Source: Actinomycetes bacterium (GTDB lineage Bacteria > Actinomycetota > Actinomycetes > Streptosporangiales > Streptosporangiaceae). Taken from it: a DNA stretch of 47,353 nucleotides. The stretch is taken from assembly GCA_021793235.1 (NCBI GenBank), contig JAJYTD010000034.1, positions 1 to 47,353 of the forward strand, in the 5' to 3' direction. The position numbers and the translations under genes are program-made. Below, piece by piece: positions 8,017 to 17,781 of the stretch; the first letter of the stretch is position 1, and each line of letters starts with the position of its first letter. The notes beneath the pieces are model-generated. The model had not been told where the DNA came from, did no database searches, and saw only the letters and a list, made by a program, of their open reading frames with translations.

Positions 8017-9276
8017 GTGTACGCGAAGCGATCAGCACAAACCTACGCTGAGGATGTGTACAGCGCAGTGCTTGTGCGGATGCGGGAGCACCCTCGTGTG
8101 GTCGACGGTGCGGTGGCCGGGGCGGTGTTCCTGTACAACCTCCCGGTGCAGGCCGCCTACACTCCGGCGCACCTGCCCTACATTGCCCTGGTGGCGCTGT
8201 CCGCGGGGTTGTGCTTCGCGTATATCTTTCGCCGGGACCGTCCCGTAGGGACCTTCGCGGTCATGGCACTCGCGTCCTTCGCGCAATGGCTGCTCGGGGT
8301 GATACCGCTGCCGGCGGCCATCATGCTCTTCTTCGGGCTCTACAACGTCGCCTCACGCTGCAGTCGGCGCGTGTCCGTCGTGGCGGCCGGGGTGGTGGAG
8401 CTCGGAGCCGTCCTTGCCGTGCTGCGTTGGGAACCCGACCCGAAATCGGCGGGTATCCAACTGTTCTACAACACGATCTTCATCGTGTCCGTGTGGATAT
8501 GGGGGTACACCATCGGCACCCGCCGCGCCTACCTGGCGAGCCTGGAAGAGCGCGCTGTACGGCTGGAACGGGAGCGTGACAACCAGGCCCAGCTCGCGGC
8601 AGCCGCAGAGCGCGCCCGGATCGCGCGGGAGATGCACGATGTCGTCTCGCACAGCCTCAGTGTGATGGTGGTGCAGGCTGACGGCGCAGTCTACAGCCTG
8701 CGCAGCCGGCCCGACCGCGCGGAGCAGGCGCTGGCGGCGATCGGCGACACGGGCCGGGCCGCCCTGGCCGAGATGCGGCGCATGCTGGGAGTCCTGCGGG
8801 ACGGCGAGCCCGAGCACGACTCGTATGCACCGCAACCAGGGATGGCCCAACTTGAGCAGTTAGTGGAGGATGTGCGACGCACGGGCCTGCCCGTGGAGCT
8901 CACCGTGAACGGGGTGCCACGCGTGTTGCCGACCGGCATGGGGCTCGCGGTGTACCGCATCGTGCAGGAAGCGCTCACCAATACGCGCAAGCACGCCGGA
9001 CCCAGCCTGAGCCGGGCACAGGTGCGGCTGTGGTACGGGCAGGACGCACTGGAAATACGCATCTCTGACGACGGCCGTGGTGCGGCCGTGCTGCCCGGCG
9101 ATGCGGCCGGCGGCGGGCACGGACTTGTGGGCATGCGGGAGCGGGTCGCCGCCTATGGCGGGTCTATCCGCAGTGGCCCACAGGCCGGGGGAGGGTTTGC
9201 GGTCGTCGCGTCATTGCCACTCGGTGCTGAAGTGCGTGATAGCTCCGGGCGGCACACCGGCGCCCATGATCGGTAA
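8017..9276 (+). CDS. NarL-type sensor histidine kinase
   Basis: Membrane sensor of 419 residues. The N-terminal half has four or five hydrophobic segments (about 30-165) with almost no extracellular domain, as in kinases that sense envelope stress or a transporter. The HisKA_3 dimerisation box has phosphoacceptor His207 in REMHDVVSHSLS. The HATPase core shows the N box (VQEALTNTRKHA) and G box (SDDGRG). GTG 8017 is used as start; GTG 8056 is a later alternative. The likely response regulator is at 4591, beyond the ABC operon, so the pair is split. Confidence 0.9.
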   Translation: MYAKRSAQTYAEDVYSAVLVRMREHPRVVDGAVAGAVFLYNLPVQAAYTPAHLPYIALVALSAGLCFAYIFRRDRPVGTFAVMALASFAQWLLGVIPLPAAIMLFFGLYNVASRCSRRVSVVAAGVVELGAVLAVLRWEPDPKSAGIQLFYNTIFIVSVWIWGYTIGTRRAYLASLEERAVRLERERDNQAQLAAAAERARIAREMHDVVSHSLSVMVVQADGAVYSLRSRPDRAEQALAAIGDTGRAALAEMRRMLGVLRDGEPEHDSYAPQPGMAQLEQLVEDVRRTGLPVELTVNGVPRVLPTGMGLAVYRIVQEALTNTRKHAGPSLSRAQVRLWYGQDALEIRISDDGRGAAVLPGDAAGGGHGLVGMRERVAAYGGSIRSGPQAGGGFAVVASLPLGAEVRDSSGRHTGAHDR

Positions 9277-9612
9277 CTGGTCACGGGCCTGGTCCCCCTT
9301 TCCCCGGCTCGGCGCGAGCCGCTTGAGGGAGCGCGGGAGGAGCCGCCCGGCCCTTCCCGGGCTGAGATCCGCCGGGCCGCCCCGCTCAACGGCGGGAGCG
9401 GCCCGCATACCTTTGGGGCCGCGCCAAGCAAAGGAAACCCGGACTGGAAAGGAGCCGCTGTTTCAGAGAAAGAGAATCCAGAATCCGGTTCCGGGATAAA
9501 TGCAATCCCGTATGCGCAACCGCCACCCGCGGAAACCCCGCAAAACGATGGAATCTCCCGATATCCTTCCATTCTGCTGCGGCAGTGGATCGGGATCCGC
9601 TAATTTTCTTCC
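9277..9612 (+). other. Intergenic region with a repeat copy and lower-GC leader
   Basis: No gene seen in these 336 bases. The left part holds the second 47 bp repeat copy. From about 9440 the GC content falls, with AT-richer stretches such as TCTAATTTTCTTCC just before the next gene, which may hold its promoter. Confidence 0.5.
9326..9372 (+). repeat. 47 bp direct repeat, right copy
   Basis: Same orientation as 4411-4457 with one mismatch. It begins 49 bp after the kinase stop. Recombination between the copies would remove a 4,915 bp segment carrying the response regulator, ABC transporter and kinase. Confidence 0.85.
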
Positions 9613-10470
9613 ATGCCCTCCTTTGAGCATGAATTTCCTCTCGATATCATTCGCCATACGCCCGAAGTGGCGGTCGACCTCCTCGGGCTCGTCTACGACC
9701 GTCCCCTGCCCGTTTTCTCCCGGGCCAGGTGCGAATCCGGTGACGCCACCACGACGGCCCCGCCGGAATTCCGGGCCGACTCCGTCGTGGTCTGCGAGCA
9801 CGAGACGGAACCGGCGCTGGCGATCATCGTCGAATGCCAGGTCAAAAAGGACGACCGCAAGCGGTACAGCTGGCCCGCCTACGTGGTCAACCTGCGCGCC
9901 CGGCTGCAGTGCCCGGTCGCGCTGCTGGTCCTTGCACCCAAGGAATCCGTAGCGCGGTGGTGCGGCACCCCGATCGGCCTGGGCTGCGGAGAAGTACGCC
10001 CCGCTGCGTTGCCCCTGACCGCGCTGAAGCCGGTCACCGACCCGGAAGAGGCCCGCACGCGCCCCGAACTGGCGATCCTGGCAGTGGTCGCCAATCGGAG
10101 CGTGGATCCTGCGGTCCTGGACGCGCTGACACCGGCGCTTCAAGCCCTCGATGACTCACTGACCAGTCTGTATGCTGACCATGTGCTCGCGGCGCTACCC
10201 GCCGCGGCCAGGAAGTACCTGGAGGACACCGTGAACGCCGGCACCTACGAGTACAAAACCAAGCTCTTCCGCCGCTCCTTCCAAGACGGCAGGACCAAAG
10301 GCAAAACCGAGGGCAAGGCGGAAGACCTCCTCGAGTTCCTGGACGCGCGGGGGATCGAGGTCCCCGCCGCCGCGCGGGAGCGCATCACCTCCTGCACCGA
10401 TGTTGAGCAACTGCGCGTCTGGGTGCGGCGCGCGGCCACCGTCACCCGCGCCGAGGAACTGTTCGACTGA
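9613..10470 (+). CDS. Rpn-like PD-(D/E)XK family protein, actinobacterial type
   Basis: Protein of 285 residues from a family I recognise as multicopy in Streptomyces and relatives, usually annotated hypothetical. An N-terminal restriction-endonuclease-like core is suggested by FRADSVVV (Asp), then IIVECQVKKDDRKRYSWP, giving a D...ExQxK pattern. The C-terminal part has a charged GRTKGKTEGKAEDLLEFLDARGIEVP segment and ends CTDVEQLRVWVRRAATVTRAEELF. These tails resemble Rpn/transposase-31 proteins (recombination-promoting nucleases). Nuclease activity is inferred, not shown. It stands alone, with no transposon ends seen. Confidence 0.75.
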   Translation: MPSFEHEFPLDIIRHTPEVAVDLLGLVYDRPLPVFSRARCESGDATTTAPPEFRADSVVVCEHETEPALAIIVECQVKKDDRKRYSWPAYVVNLRARLQCPVALLVLAPKESVARWCGTPIGLGCGEVRPAALPLTALKPVTDPEEARTRPELAILAVVANRSVDPAVLDALTPALQALDDSLTSLYADHVLAALPAAARKYLEDTVNAGTYEYKTKLFRRSFQDGRTKGKTEGKAEDLLEFLDARGIEVPAAARERITSCTDVEQLRVWVRRAATVTRAEELFD

Positions 10471-10523
10471 GCCTGGGGCCCGCCCTGCCGACCTGCTTCC
10501 GAAATAGACCTGTGGTCACCGCT

Positions 10524-10578
10524 GATCTTGACTTTGTGCACCCTCGCGCGCCGTTTTGAGGTGCACAGCGTCAAGATC
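10524..10578. repeat. Interrupted palindrome, possible dispersed element
   Basis: GATCTTGAC (10524-10532) pairs with GTCAAGATC (10570-10578). After a 3 nt internal loop, GTGCAC and an adjacent TC pair with GA and GTGCAC across a GC-rich loop. The long imperfect hairpin lies in the gap after the Rpn-like gene. It could be a terminator, but the shape is more like a palindromic repeat element. Confidence 0.5.
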
Positions 10579-10725
10579 GGTGCCCACTCCAACACCCGGC
10601 CCGTCCAGAGCACGCCGCTAGATCCAGGCGATCAGGGAAGAGCGGGGGCGGCGCGTTTAACGCCGGTGCGCCCGGCAAGCAGAGAGCCGGAGACCGCACA
10701 GGGCGAAGGGACGGGGGAGCGGCGC

Positions 10726-11256
10726 ATGCACGCCGACATCACGCTGGCAGTCGACGGAGAAGAACACGCACTGCGCGTGGACACGCGCACCACCCTGCTG
10801 GACGCCCTACGCGAACACCTCGGCGCCACCGCACCCAAGAAGGGCTGCGACCACGGCCAGTGCGGCGCCTGCACGGTGCTGCTCGACGGGCGCCGCGCAC
10901 TGGCCTGCCTCATCCTGGCGGTGGCCGGCGACAGCTGCCAGGTCACCACCGCAGCGGGCCTGGCCGACGGCGACACCCTCCACCCCCTCCAGCAGGCCTT
11001 CATCGACCACGACGGCTTCCAGTGCGGCTACTGCACCCCCGGCCAACTCTGCTCGGCCGCGGGCATGCTGCAGGAAGCCGCCCAGGGCTGGCCCAGCGCC
11101 GCCACCACCGACCTCACCGCACCCCCCGTCCTCGACGACACCGAGATCCGCGAACGGATGAGCGGCAACCTGTGCCGGTGCGGCGCCTACCCCGGCATCG
11201 TCGCCGCGATCAGCACCGCGGCCCCCCACACCGGCGTACCTGAGGGGAGCCGCTGA
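10726..11256 (+). CDS. Molybdenum hydroxylase 2Fe-2S subunit (PaoA/YagT type)
   Basis: Small iron-sulfur subunit of 176 residues that carries electrons from the molybdenum site to FAD. The plant-ferredoxin-type cluster uses Cys41, Cys46, Cys49 and Cys61 (GCDHGQCGACT). The second cluster uses Cys100, Cys103, Cys150 and Cys152 (CGYCTPGQ, GNLCRCGAYPG). ATG 10726 has GGGGGAG upstream. It lacks the long Tat leader of periplasmic PaoA, so it is probably cytoplasmic. The FAD subunit overlaps its stop. Confidence 0.93.
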   Translation: MHADITLAVDGEEHALRVDTRTTLLDALREHLGATAPKKGCDHGQCGACTVLLDGRRALACLILAVAGDSCQVTTAAGLADGDTLHPLQQAFIDHDGFQCGYCTPGQLCSAAGMLQEAAQGWPSAATTDLTAPPVLDDTEIRERMSGNLCRCGAYPGIVAAISTAAPHTGVPEGSR

Positions 11257-12259
11257 TGATCCCCTTCGACTACCAGCGCGCCCAGACCCCGGCCGCAGCC
11301 GCGGCCGCCGTGGCCGCCCACCCGCGCGCCGCCTTCCTGGGCGGCGGCACCAACCTGGTCGACCGCATGAAACTCGGCGTGGCCACCCCCGAACTGCTGG
11401 TCGACATCACCCACCTGGACCTGGACCGCATCGAGGAACTGCCCGACGGCACCGTGCGCATCGGCGCCAACGTGCGCAACAGCGACTTGGCCGCCCACCC
11501 GCTGATCCGCCACCGCTACCCGGCGCTGTCCCAGGCACTGCTTTCGGGCGCCTCGGGCCAACTGCGCAACACCGCCACCACCGGCGGCAACCTGCTCCAA
11601 CGCACCCGCTGCGTCTACTTCCAGGACACCACCACCCCCTGCAACAAACGCGAACCCGGCTCGGGCTGCTCGGCCCTGGAGGGCTACACCCGATACCACG
11701 CCCTGCTGGGCGCCTCCGAGCACTGCGTGGCCACCCACCCCTCCGACATGGCCGTCGCGATGAGCGCCTTGGACGCCGTGGTCACCGTCCAAAGCCCGCA
11801 CGGTCGGCGCCGCATCCCCCTGGCCGAGCTGCACCGGCTACCCGGCGACCACCCCGAGCACGACACCGTCCTGGACCACGGCGACCTGATCACCGCCGTG
11901 GAACTGCCCCCGTCGGCGATGGCCGCCCGATCGCGTTACCGCAAAGTCCGCGACCGCGCCTCCTATGCCTTCGCCCTCGTCTCGGCCGCAGTGGCCCTCG
12001 ACCTCGACGGCGACCACATCAGCGACCTGCGCATCGCCCTGGGTGGGCTGGCGCACAAACCCTGGCGCGCACTGCGCGCCGAGGAGGAACTGCGCGGCGG
12101 CCCGGCCACCCAGGAGCACTTCCGCGCCGCGGCCCAGGCCGAACTCGCCGCCGCCCGACCGCTGAAAGGCAACGCGTTCAAAACCGACCTGGCCCGCACC
12201 ACCCTGGCGAGCACACTCAGCGACCTGGCCGCACCCGGCCCCCGACACGAGGAGCAGCG

Positions 12260-12263
<4 letters not shown>
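11256..12263 (+). CDS. Molybdenum hydroxylase FAD-binding subunit (PaoB/YagS type)
   Basis: FAD subunit of 335 residues with FLGGGTNLVDRMK for flavin binding and SGASGQLRNTATTGGNLLQ as the second FAD motif. Right after that comes a Cys-rich insertion (RTRCVYFQD, PCNKREPGSGC) which in E. coli PaoB binds an additional 4Fe-4S cluster. This marks it as the aldehyde-oxidoreductase branch rather than a standard xanthine dehydrogenase. Its start and end overlap both neighbours, so the three subunits are made together. Confidence 0.93.
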
Positions 12264-14350
<2,087 letters not shown>

Positions 14351-14390
14351 GGCCCGCGCCCGGGGCGGCCGCGCAGTACCACAGACGGCA

Positions 14391-14396
14391 TAAGAT
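14391..14396 (+). promoter_or_regulatory. -10 element for a leaderless lysE transcript
   Basis: TAAGAT six bases before the GTG at 14403 and no Shine-Dalgarno, consistent with transcription starting at or next to the start codon. Confidence 0.4.
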
Positions 14397-14402
14397 ACGG
14401 CG

Positions 14403-15038
14403 GTGACCTGGACGCTGTATCTGAGTTTCCTCGCCTTTGCGGCTCTCATCGTCCTGATGCCCGGGCCGGACTTCACCGTGGTTGTGAAGAACTCCCTCGT
14501 GGGCGGCAAGCGGGCCGGTCTGCTCGCCGCATTGGGCATCACCGGCAGCACCCTGGTCCAGGGCACCGTCGCGGCAATGGGTCTTGGCGCGCTGCTGTCC
14601 AGCGCGCCGACGCTGTTCACCGCGGTGCGCTGGATCGGCGCCGCCTACCTGTGCTACCTGGCAGCACAGGCGCTGCTGGCGGCCTGGCGCGGCCGCTACC
14701 CGACCGACGACAGCCCCGACAGCCCGCCTCGCATCGGCCTGCGCAACGGGATCCAAGGGTTCGTATCCAACATCACCAACCCCAAAGTCCTCGCCTTCTA
14801 CCTGTCGGTGCTCCCGCAGTTCCTGGCCGACGGGCAGGAGACACTCGCCGACGTCGTACTGCTGGCCTACTCCCATGCGGTGCTCAGCCTGCTGTGGCTG
14901 CTACTCGTGGTCGCCTTCCTGCACCGGACCCGCGCCTGGGTACAGCGCACCAGGGTCCGCCGCACCCTTGACGCCGGCACCGGGGTCGCCCTGTTCGGCT
15001 TCGCCGCCGTGCTCGCGGGGGAGGCCGCTGCCCTCTAG
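14403..15038 (+). CDS. LysE/RhtB-family exporter
   Basis: Amino-acid or small-metabolite efflux protein of 211 residues with about six membrane segments. The family N-terminal motif MPGPDFTVVVKNSL and the mid-protein FVSNITNPKVLAFYLSVLPQF are both clear. GTG 14403 was chosen because it directly precedes the first helix. The substrate cannot be predicted. It is separated from the hydroxylase operon by 52 bp and from the P450 by about 150 bp, so a shared function is not implied. Confidence 0.88.
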   Translation: MTWTLYLSFLAFAALIVLMPGPDFTVVVKNSLVGGKRAGLLAALGITGSTLVQGTVAAMGLGALLSSAPTLFTAVRWIGAAYLCYLAAQALLAAWRGRYPTDDSPDSPPRIGLRNGIQGFVSNITNPKVLAFYLSVLPQFLADGQETLADVVLLAYSHAVLSLLWLLLVVAFLHRTRAWVQRTRVRRTLDAGTGVALFGFAAVLAGEAAAL

Positions 15039-15186
15039 GGCCATGACCGAAGGGCCCGCCGGATCAGCCTGGCACCCAAGAGCGGCCACCGACCGGGCCG
15101 CCACGGAAAATCGGCGACGAAGCGACGTTGCCGGGTTCTCAGCCCCTGCCCGTTTCGGCGCGCCCGGCGGGGGCAGTGCGCACCAC

Positions 15187-16434
15187 ATGGACCCACGCCA
15201 CACCCCCGTCCTCGACCGCACCCTGCCCATGCTGGCCAACGGGTACGCCTGGCTGCCCGACCGCTGGCGCAACACCAAGGGCCCCCTGGTCCGCGCCCGG
15301 CTCCTGGGCCAGCACGCGGTGGCCCTGCGCGGCCCCGAGGCGGTGCGGTTCTTCTACGACGAACGCCACGTGCGCCGGCACACCGCCCTCCCCGAACCGG
15401 TGCGCGGCACGCTGTTCGGCAAGGGGGCGGTGCACACCCTGGACGGGGGCGCCCACCGGGTACGCAAGGCGATGCTGATATCCCTGCTCATGTCCCCCAC
15501 CGGCATCGCCGACCTGGTCGAGCACACCGCCGCGGCCTGGGACGAGGCGGTCCGGTCCTGGGCCCAGCGCCCGCAGGTGGTGCTGTTCGACGAGGCGAGC
15601 CGGGTGCTCACCCGGGGCGTCTTCCGGTGGACCGGCATCCCCCTCGACGCGGCCGATGAGGCATCGGCGGCCGACGACCTGGTGGCCATGGTCGACGGCT
15701 TCGCCACCCTGGGCCCGCGCCACTGGCGCGCCCGCCTGGCACGCCGACGCCAAGAGGACCGGCTGGGGCGCTTGGTGGAGCGCCTGCGCTCCGGCGCGGC
15801 CACCGCCGCACCAGGGGCGGCGGTGGAGGTAGTGGCCCACCACCGCGACGCCGACGGGCACCTGCTGGATCCGCACTCGGCCGCGGTGGAACTGCTCAAC
15901 GCCACCCGCCCCGCCGTCGCCATCTCCTGGTTCGTCGCCTTCTCCGCCCACGCCCTGCACCTGTGGCCCCGGCACCGGGCGCGGCTGGGCGAGGACGCCG
16001 CCTATGCCCGGGCCTTCGCCCACGAAATCCGCCGCTTCTACCCGTTCGCGCCCTTCGTTGGTGGCCGGGCGGTGCAGGACCTGACCTGGCACGGACACCC
16101 GATCCCCGCCGGCGCGCTCGTCCTGCTCGACATCTACGGGCAGAACCACGACGCCCGGATGTGGAAGGACCCCTACACCTTCGACCCGCAGCGTTTCATC
16201 GACCAGCCTCCCGGCCGCGACGACCTGATCCCCCAGGGCGGCGGCGCCCCGGCCACCGGCCACCGGTGCCCGGGCGAGGACGCCACCATCGCGCTGCTTC
16301 AGACCCTCGCGGCGCGGCTGGCCCGGCTGGACTACACCGTCCCCGAGCAGAACATGGCGATCTCGCTGCGGCGCGTCCCGGCCCGGCCCCGCAGCGGCAT
16401 GGTCATCAGCGGTGTGCATCCGCCCACCGGCTGA
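15187..16434 (+). CDS. CYP152-family cytochrome P450 (fatty-acid peroxygenase/decarboxylase)
   Basis: Peroxide-using P450 of 415 residues, close to P450-BSbeta (417). The carboxylate-binding pair Arg241-Pro242 (NATRPAVAIS) is the CYP152 hallmark. The ExxR region reads EIRRFYPFAPFVGG, and the heme ligand is Cys361 in PQGGGAPATGHRCPGE. The residue aligned with BSbeta Gln85 is His83 (GAVHTLDG), as in the alkene-forming OleT. Start 15187 (MDPRHTPVLDRTLPML) matches family N-termini; an ATG at 15043 would add 48 unconserved residues. Products could be alpha/beta-hydroxy fatty acids or terminal alkenes. No redox partner is needed or seen. Confidence 0.9.
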   Translation: MDPRHTPVLDRTLPMLANGYAWLPDRWRNTKGPLVRARLLGQHAVALRGPEAVRFFYDERHVRRHTALPEPVRGTLFGKGAVHTLDGGAHRVRKAMLISLLMSPTGIADLVEHTAAAWDEAVRSWAQRPQVVLFDEASRVLTRGVFRWTGIPLDAADEASAADDLVAMVDGFATLGPRHWRARLARRRQEDRLGRLVERLRSGAATAAPGAAVEVVAHHRDADGHLLDPHSAAVELLNATRPAVAISWFVAFSAHALHLWPRHRARLGEDAAYARAFAHEIRRFYPFAPFVGGRAVQDLTWHGHPIPAGALVLLDIYGQNHDARMWKDPYTFDPQRFIDQPPGRDDLIPQGGGAPATGHRCPGEDATIALLQTLAARLARLDYTVPEQNMAISLRRVPARPRSGMVISGVHPPTG

Positions 16435-16523
16435 CACGGCGGCCCAGCGGGGGAACCGCCGAGCACTGTAGTGACCAAAATATCCAGCGCGGTCGGCTCA
16501 CGCGCGCGTCAGCGCGTATCGGA

Positions 16524-16550
16524 CTCCCCTCCCTTCAGGGAAGGGCGGAG
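16524..16550. terminator. Convergent terminator hairpin
   Basis: CCCTTC-AGG-GAAGGG (16531-16545) with outer CTCC/GGAG pairs. It overlaps the sigma factor stop codon and lies between the convergent P450 and sigma genes. Confidence 0.55.
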
Positions 16551-17440
16551 ACCAAAGCAGTCTCCCGCTCCACACGCGACAGCTTCTCGGGATTGCGCAC
16601 GAAGTAGATCCCGGTGACGAAGCCGCTGTCGGTCCGCACCGCCAAGACGCCGTCGATCTCCCCGTTGAGCCGGACGATCAGAGCCGGGCAGCCATTGACC
16701 TGCACCGGCTCGACCGACGCCTCCGCGCCGACCATGTCCAAGCCGGCGGCCAACAAGCGAGCCACCTTGTCGGCCCCCACGATGGGCCGCAGAATGGCCT
16801 GCTTGACTCCGCCGCCGTCACTCAAGACGACGACGTCCGGCGCGAGGATGTCGAGCAGGCTCTGCAGATCGCCCGTTTCGACCGCCCGTTGGAACGCGTC
16901 GAGCGCACCCCGGGCCTCGGCCGGAGACACACCCCCGCGCGGTCGGCGCGCAGCGACGTGTGCCCGCGCCCGGTGGGCGATCTGGCGGACCGCGGCCGGG
17001 CTCTTGCCGACGGCCTCCGCGACCTCGCCGTACCCCAGATCGAACACCTCGCGCAGCACGAACACCGCCCGCTCAGTCGGCGTGAGCGTCTCCAGCACCA
17101 GCAGCATCGCCATCGAGACGCTGTCAGCCAACTCGACGTCCTCGGCCACATCGGGCGCGGTCAGCAGCGGCTCGGGCAGCCAGGGGCCGACATAGGACTC
17201 CTTGCGCCGGCTGAGGGTACGCAGCCGCATGAGCGCCTGGCGGGTGGTGATCCGGACCAGGTATGCACGCTGATTCCGCACCGTGTCGAGATCGACGTCC
17301 GCCCATCGCAGCCAGGTCTCCTGGAGGACATCCTCCGCGTCGGCGGCCGAGCCGAGCATCTCGTAGGCGACCGTGAAGAGCAGGTTGCGGTGGGCGACGA
17401 ACGCCTCAGTAGCGGGGTCCGGACGGCCGTCCCCGCTCAT
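16535..17440 (-). CDS. ECF41-family RNA polymerase sigma factor (SigJ type)
   Basis: Extracytoplasmic-function sigma factor of 301 residues: sigma-2 (about 12-80), sigma-4 (about 108-162, LTPTERAVFVLREVFDLGY) and a C-terminal SnoaL/NTF2-like domain that controls activity in place of an anti-sigma factor. All three ECF41 signatures are present: WLPEPLL (87-93) in the linker, DGGGVK (208-213) and NPEKL (283-287) in the extension. The ATG at 17440 overlaps the preceding gene's stop as ATGA. ECF41 factors sit beside a carboxymuconolactone decarboxylase, oxidoreductase or epimerase gene; here both a decarboxylase remnant and an oxidoreductase occur. Confidence 0.93.
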   Translation of the reverse strand: MSGDGRPDPATEAFVAHRNLLFTVAYEMLGSAADAEDVLQETWLRWADVDLDTVRNQRAYLVRITTRQALMRLRTLSRRKESYVGPWLPEPLLTAPDVAEDVELADSVSMAMLLVLETLTPTERAVFVLREVFDLGYGEVAEAVGKSPAAVRQIAHRARAHVAARRPRGGVSPAEARGALDAFQRAVETGDLQSLLDILAPDVVVLSDGGGVKQAILRPIVGADKVARLLAAGLDMVGAEASVEPVQVNGCPALIVRLNGEIDGVLAVRTDSGFVTGIYFVRNPEKLSRVERETALVSALP

Positions 17441-17589
17441 GCCCCCGCCTCGATCTCCAGCGCGGCCCTCCGCCGCGCCAGCGGCAACCTGCACACCGCA
17501 GAGAAGCCCCGGCTCTGCGGACCGGCCGCGCAGCTCAGCAACGAGCGCATGGTGAGGGGTGCCTTGGGGGTCCGGAACACGCTGGCCAT
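17437..17589 (-). pseudogene. Internally deleted carboxymuconolactone decarboxylase-like gene
   Basis: A 50-residue reading frame with a good ribosome site (AGGAG, 5 nt before ATG). It starts MASVFRTPKAPLT, matching the N-terminus of ECF41-linked carboxymuconolactone decarboxylase proteins. It then passes directly into MRSLLSCAAGPQSRGFSAVCRLPLA, matching their extreme C-terminus (family pattern NMRSR...AAGLQSQGFSDVCELPL, recalled). The whole catalytic middle, roughly 150 residues, is missing in frame. It keeps translational coupling to the sigma gene, which may explain its survival as a stub. Confidence 0.75.
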
Positions 17590-17718
17590 GGGTAGCTCCT
17601 GCCTCTTCGCCTCGACTATGCCACCCGCAAGACACCGAGCACCACCGTCTTTTGACCAGCCGAGCGGAATGGAGCTGATGGCCATCGCCCATTTGTGGTG
17701 TGCGTCAACGAGGAAGAG

Positions 17719-17745
17719 TGTCACAAGGACCGAGTCGCCGGCATC
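17719..17745 (+). promoter_or_regulatory. Predicted ECF41-dependent promoter
   Basis: TGTCACA (17719-17725), 16 bp spacer, CATC (17742-17745). The known ECF41 consensus is TGTCACA-N16-CGTC, so the -35 is perfect and the -10 differs at one base. It lies 37 bp before the oxidoreductase ATG. Confidence 0.7.
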
Positions 17746-17781
17746 TCATGTTCGACCAGTCATCCCGAACAGGAGACCAAA

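Noticed and set aside
15043..15186. A longer P450 with an N-terminal extension starting at 15043.
   Set aside because: The extra 48 residues are low-complexity, and CYP152 enzymes start near MDPRHTPVLDRTL.
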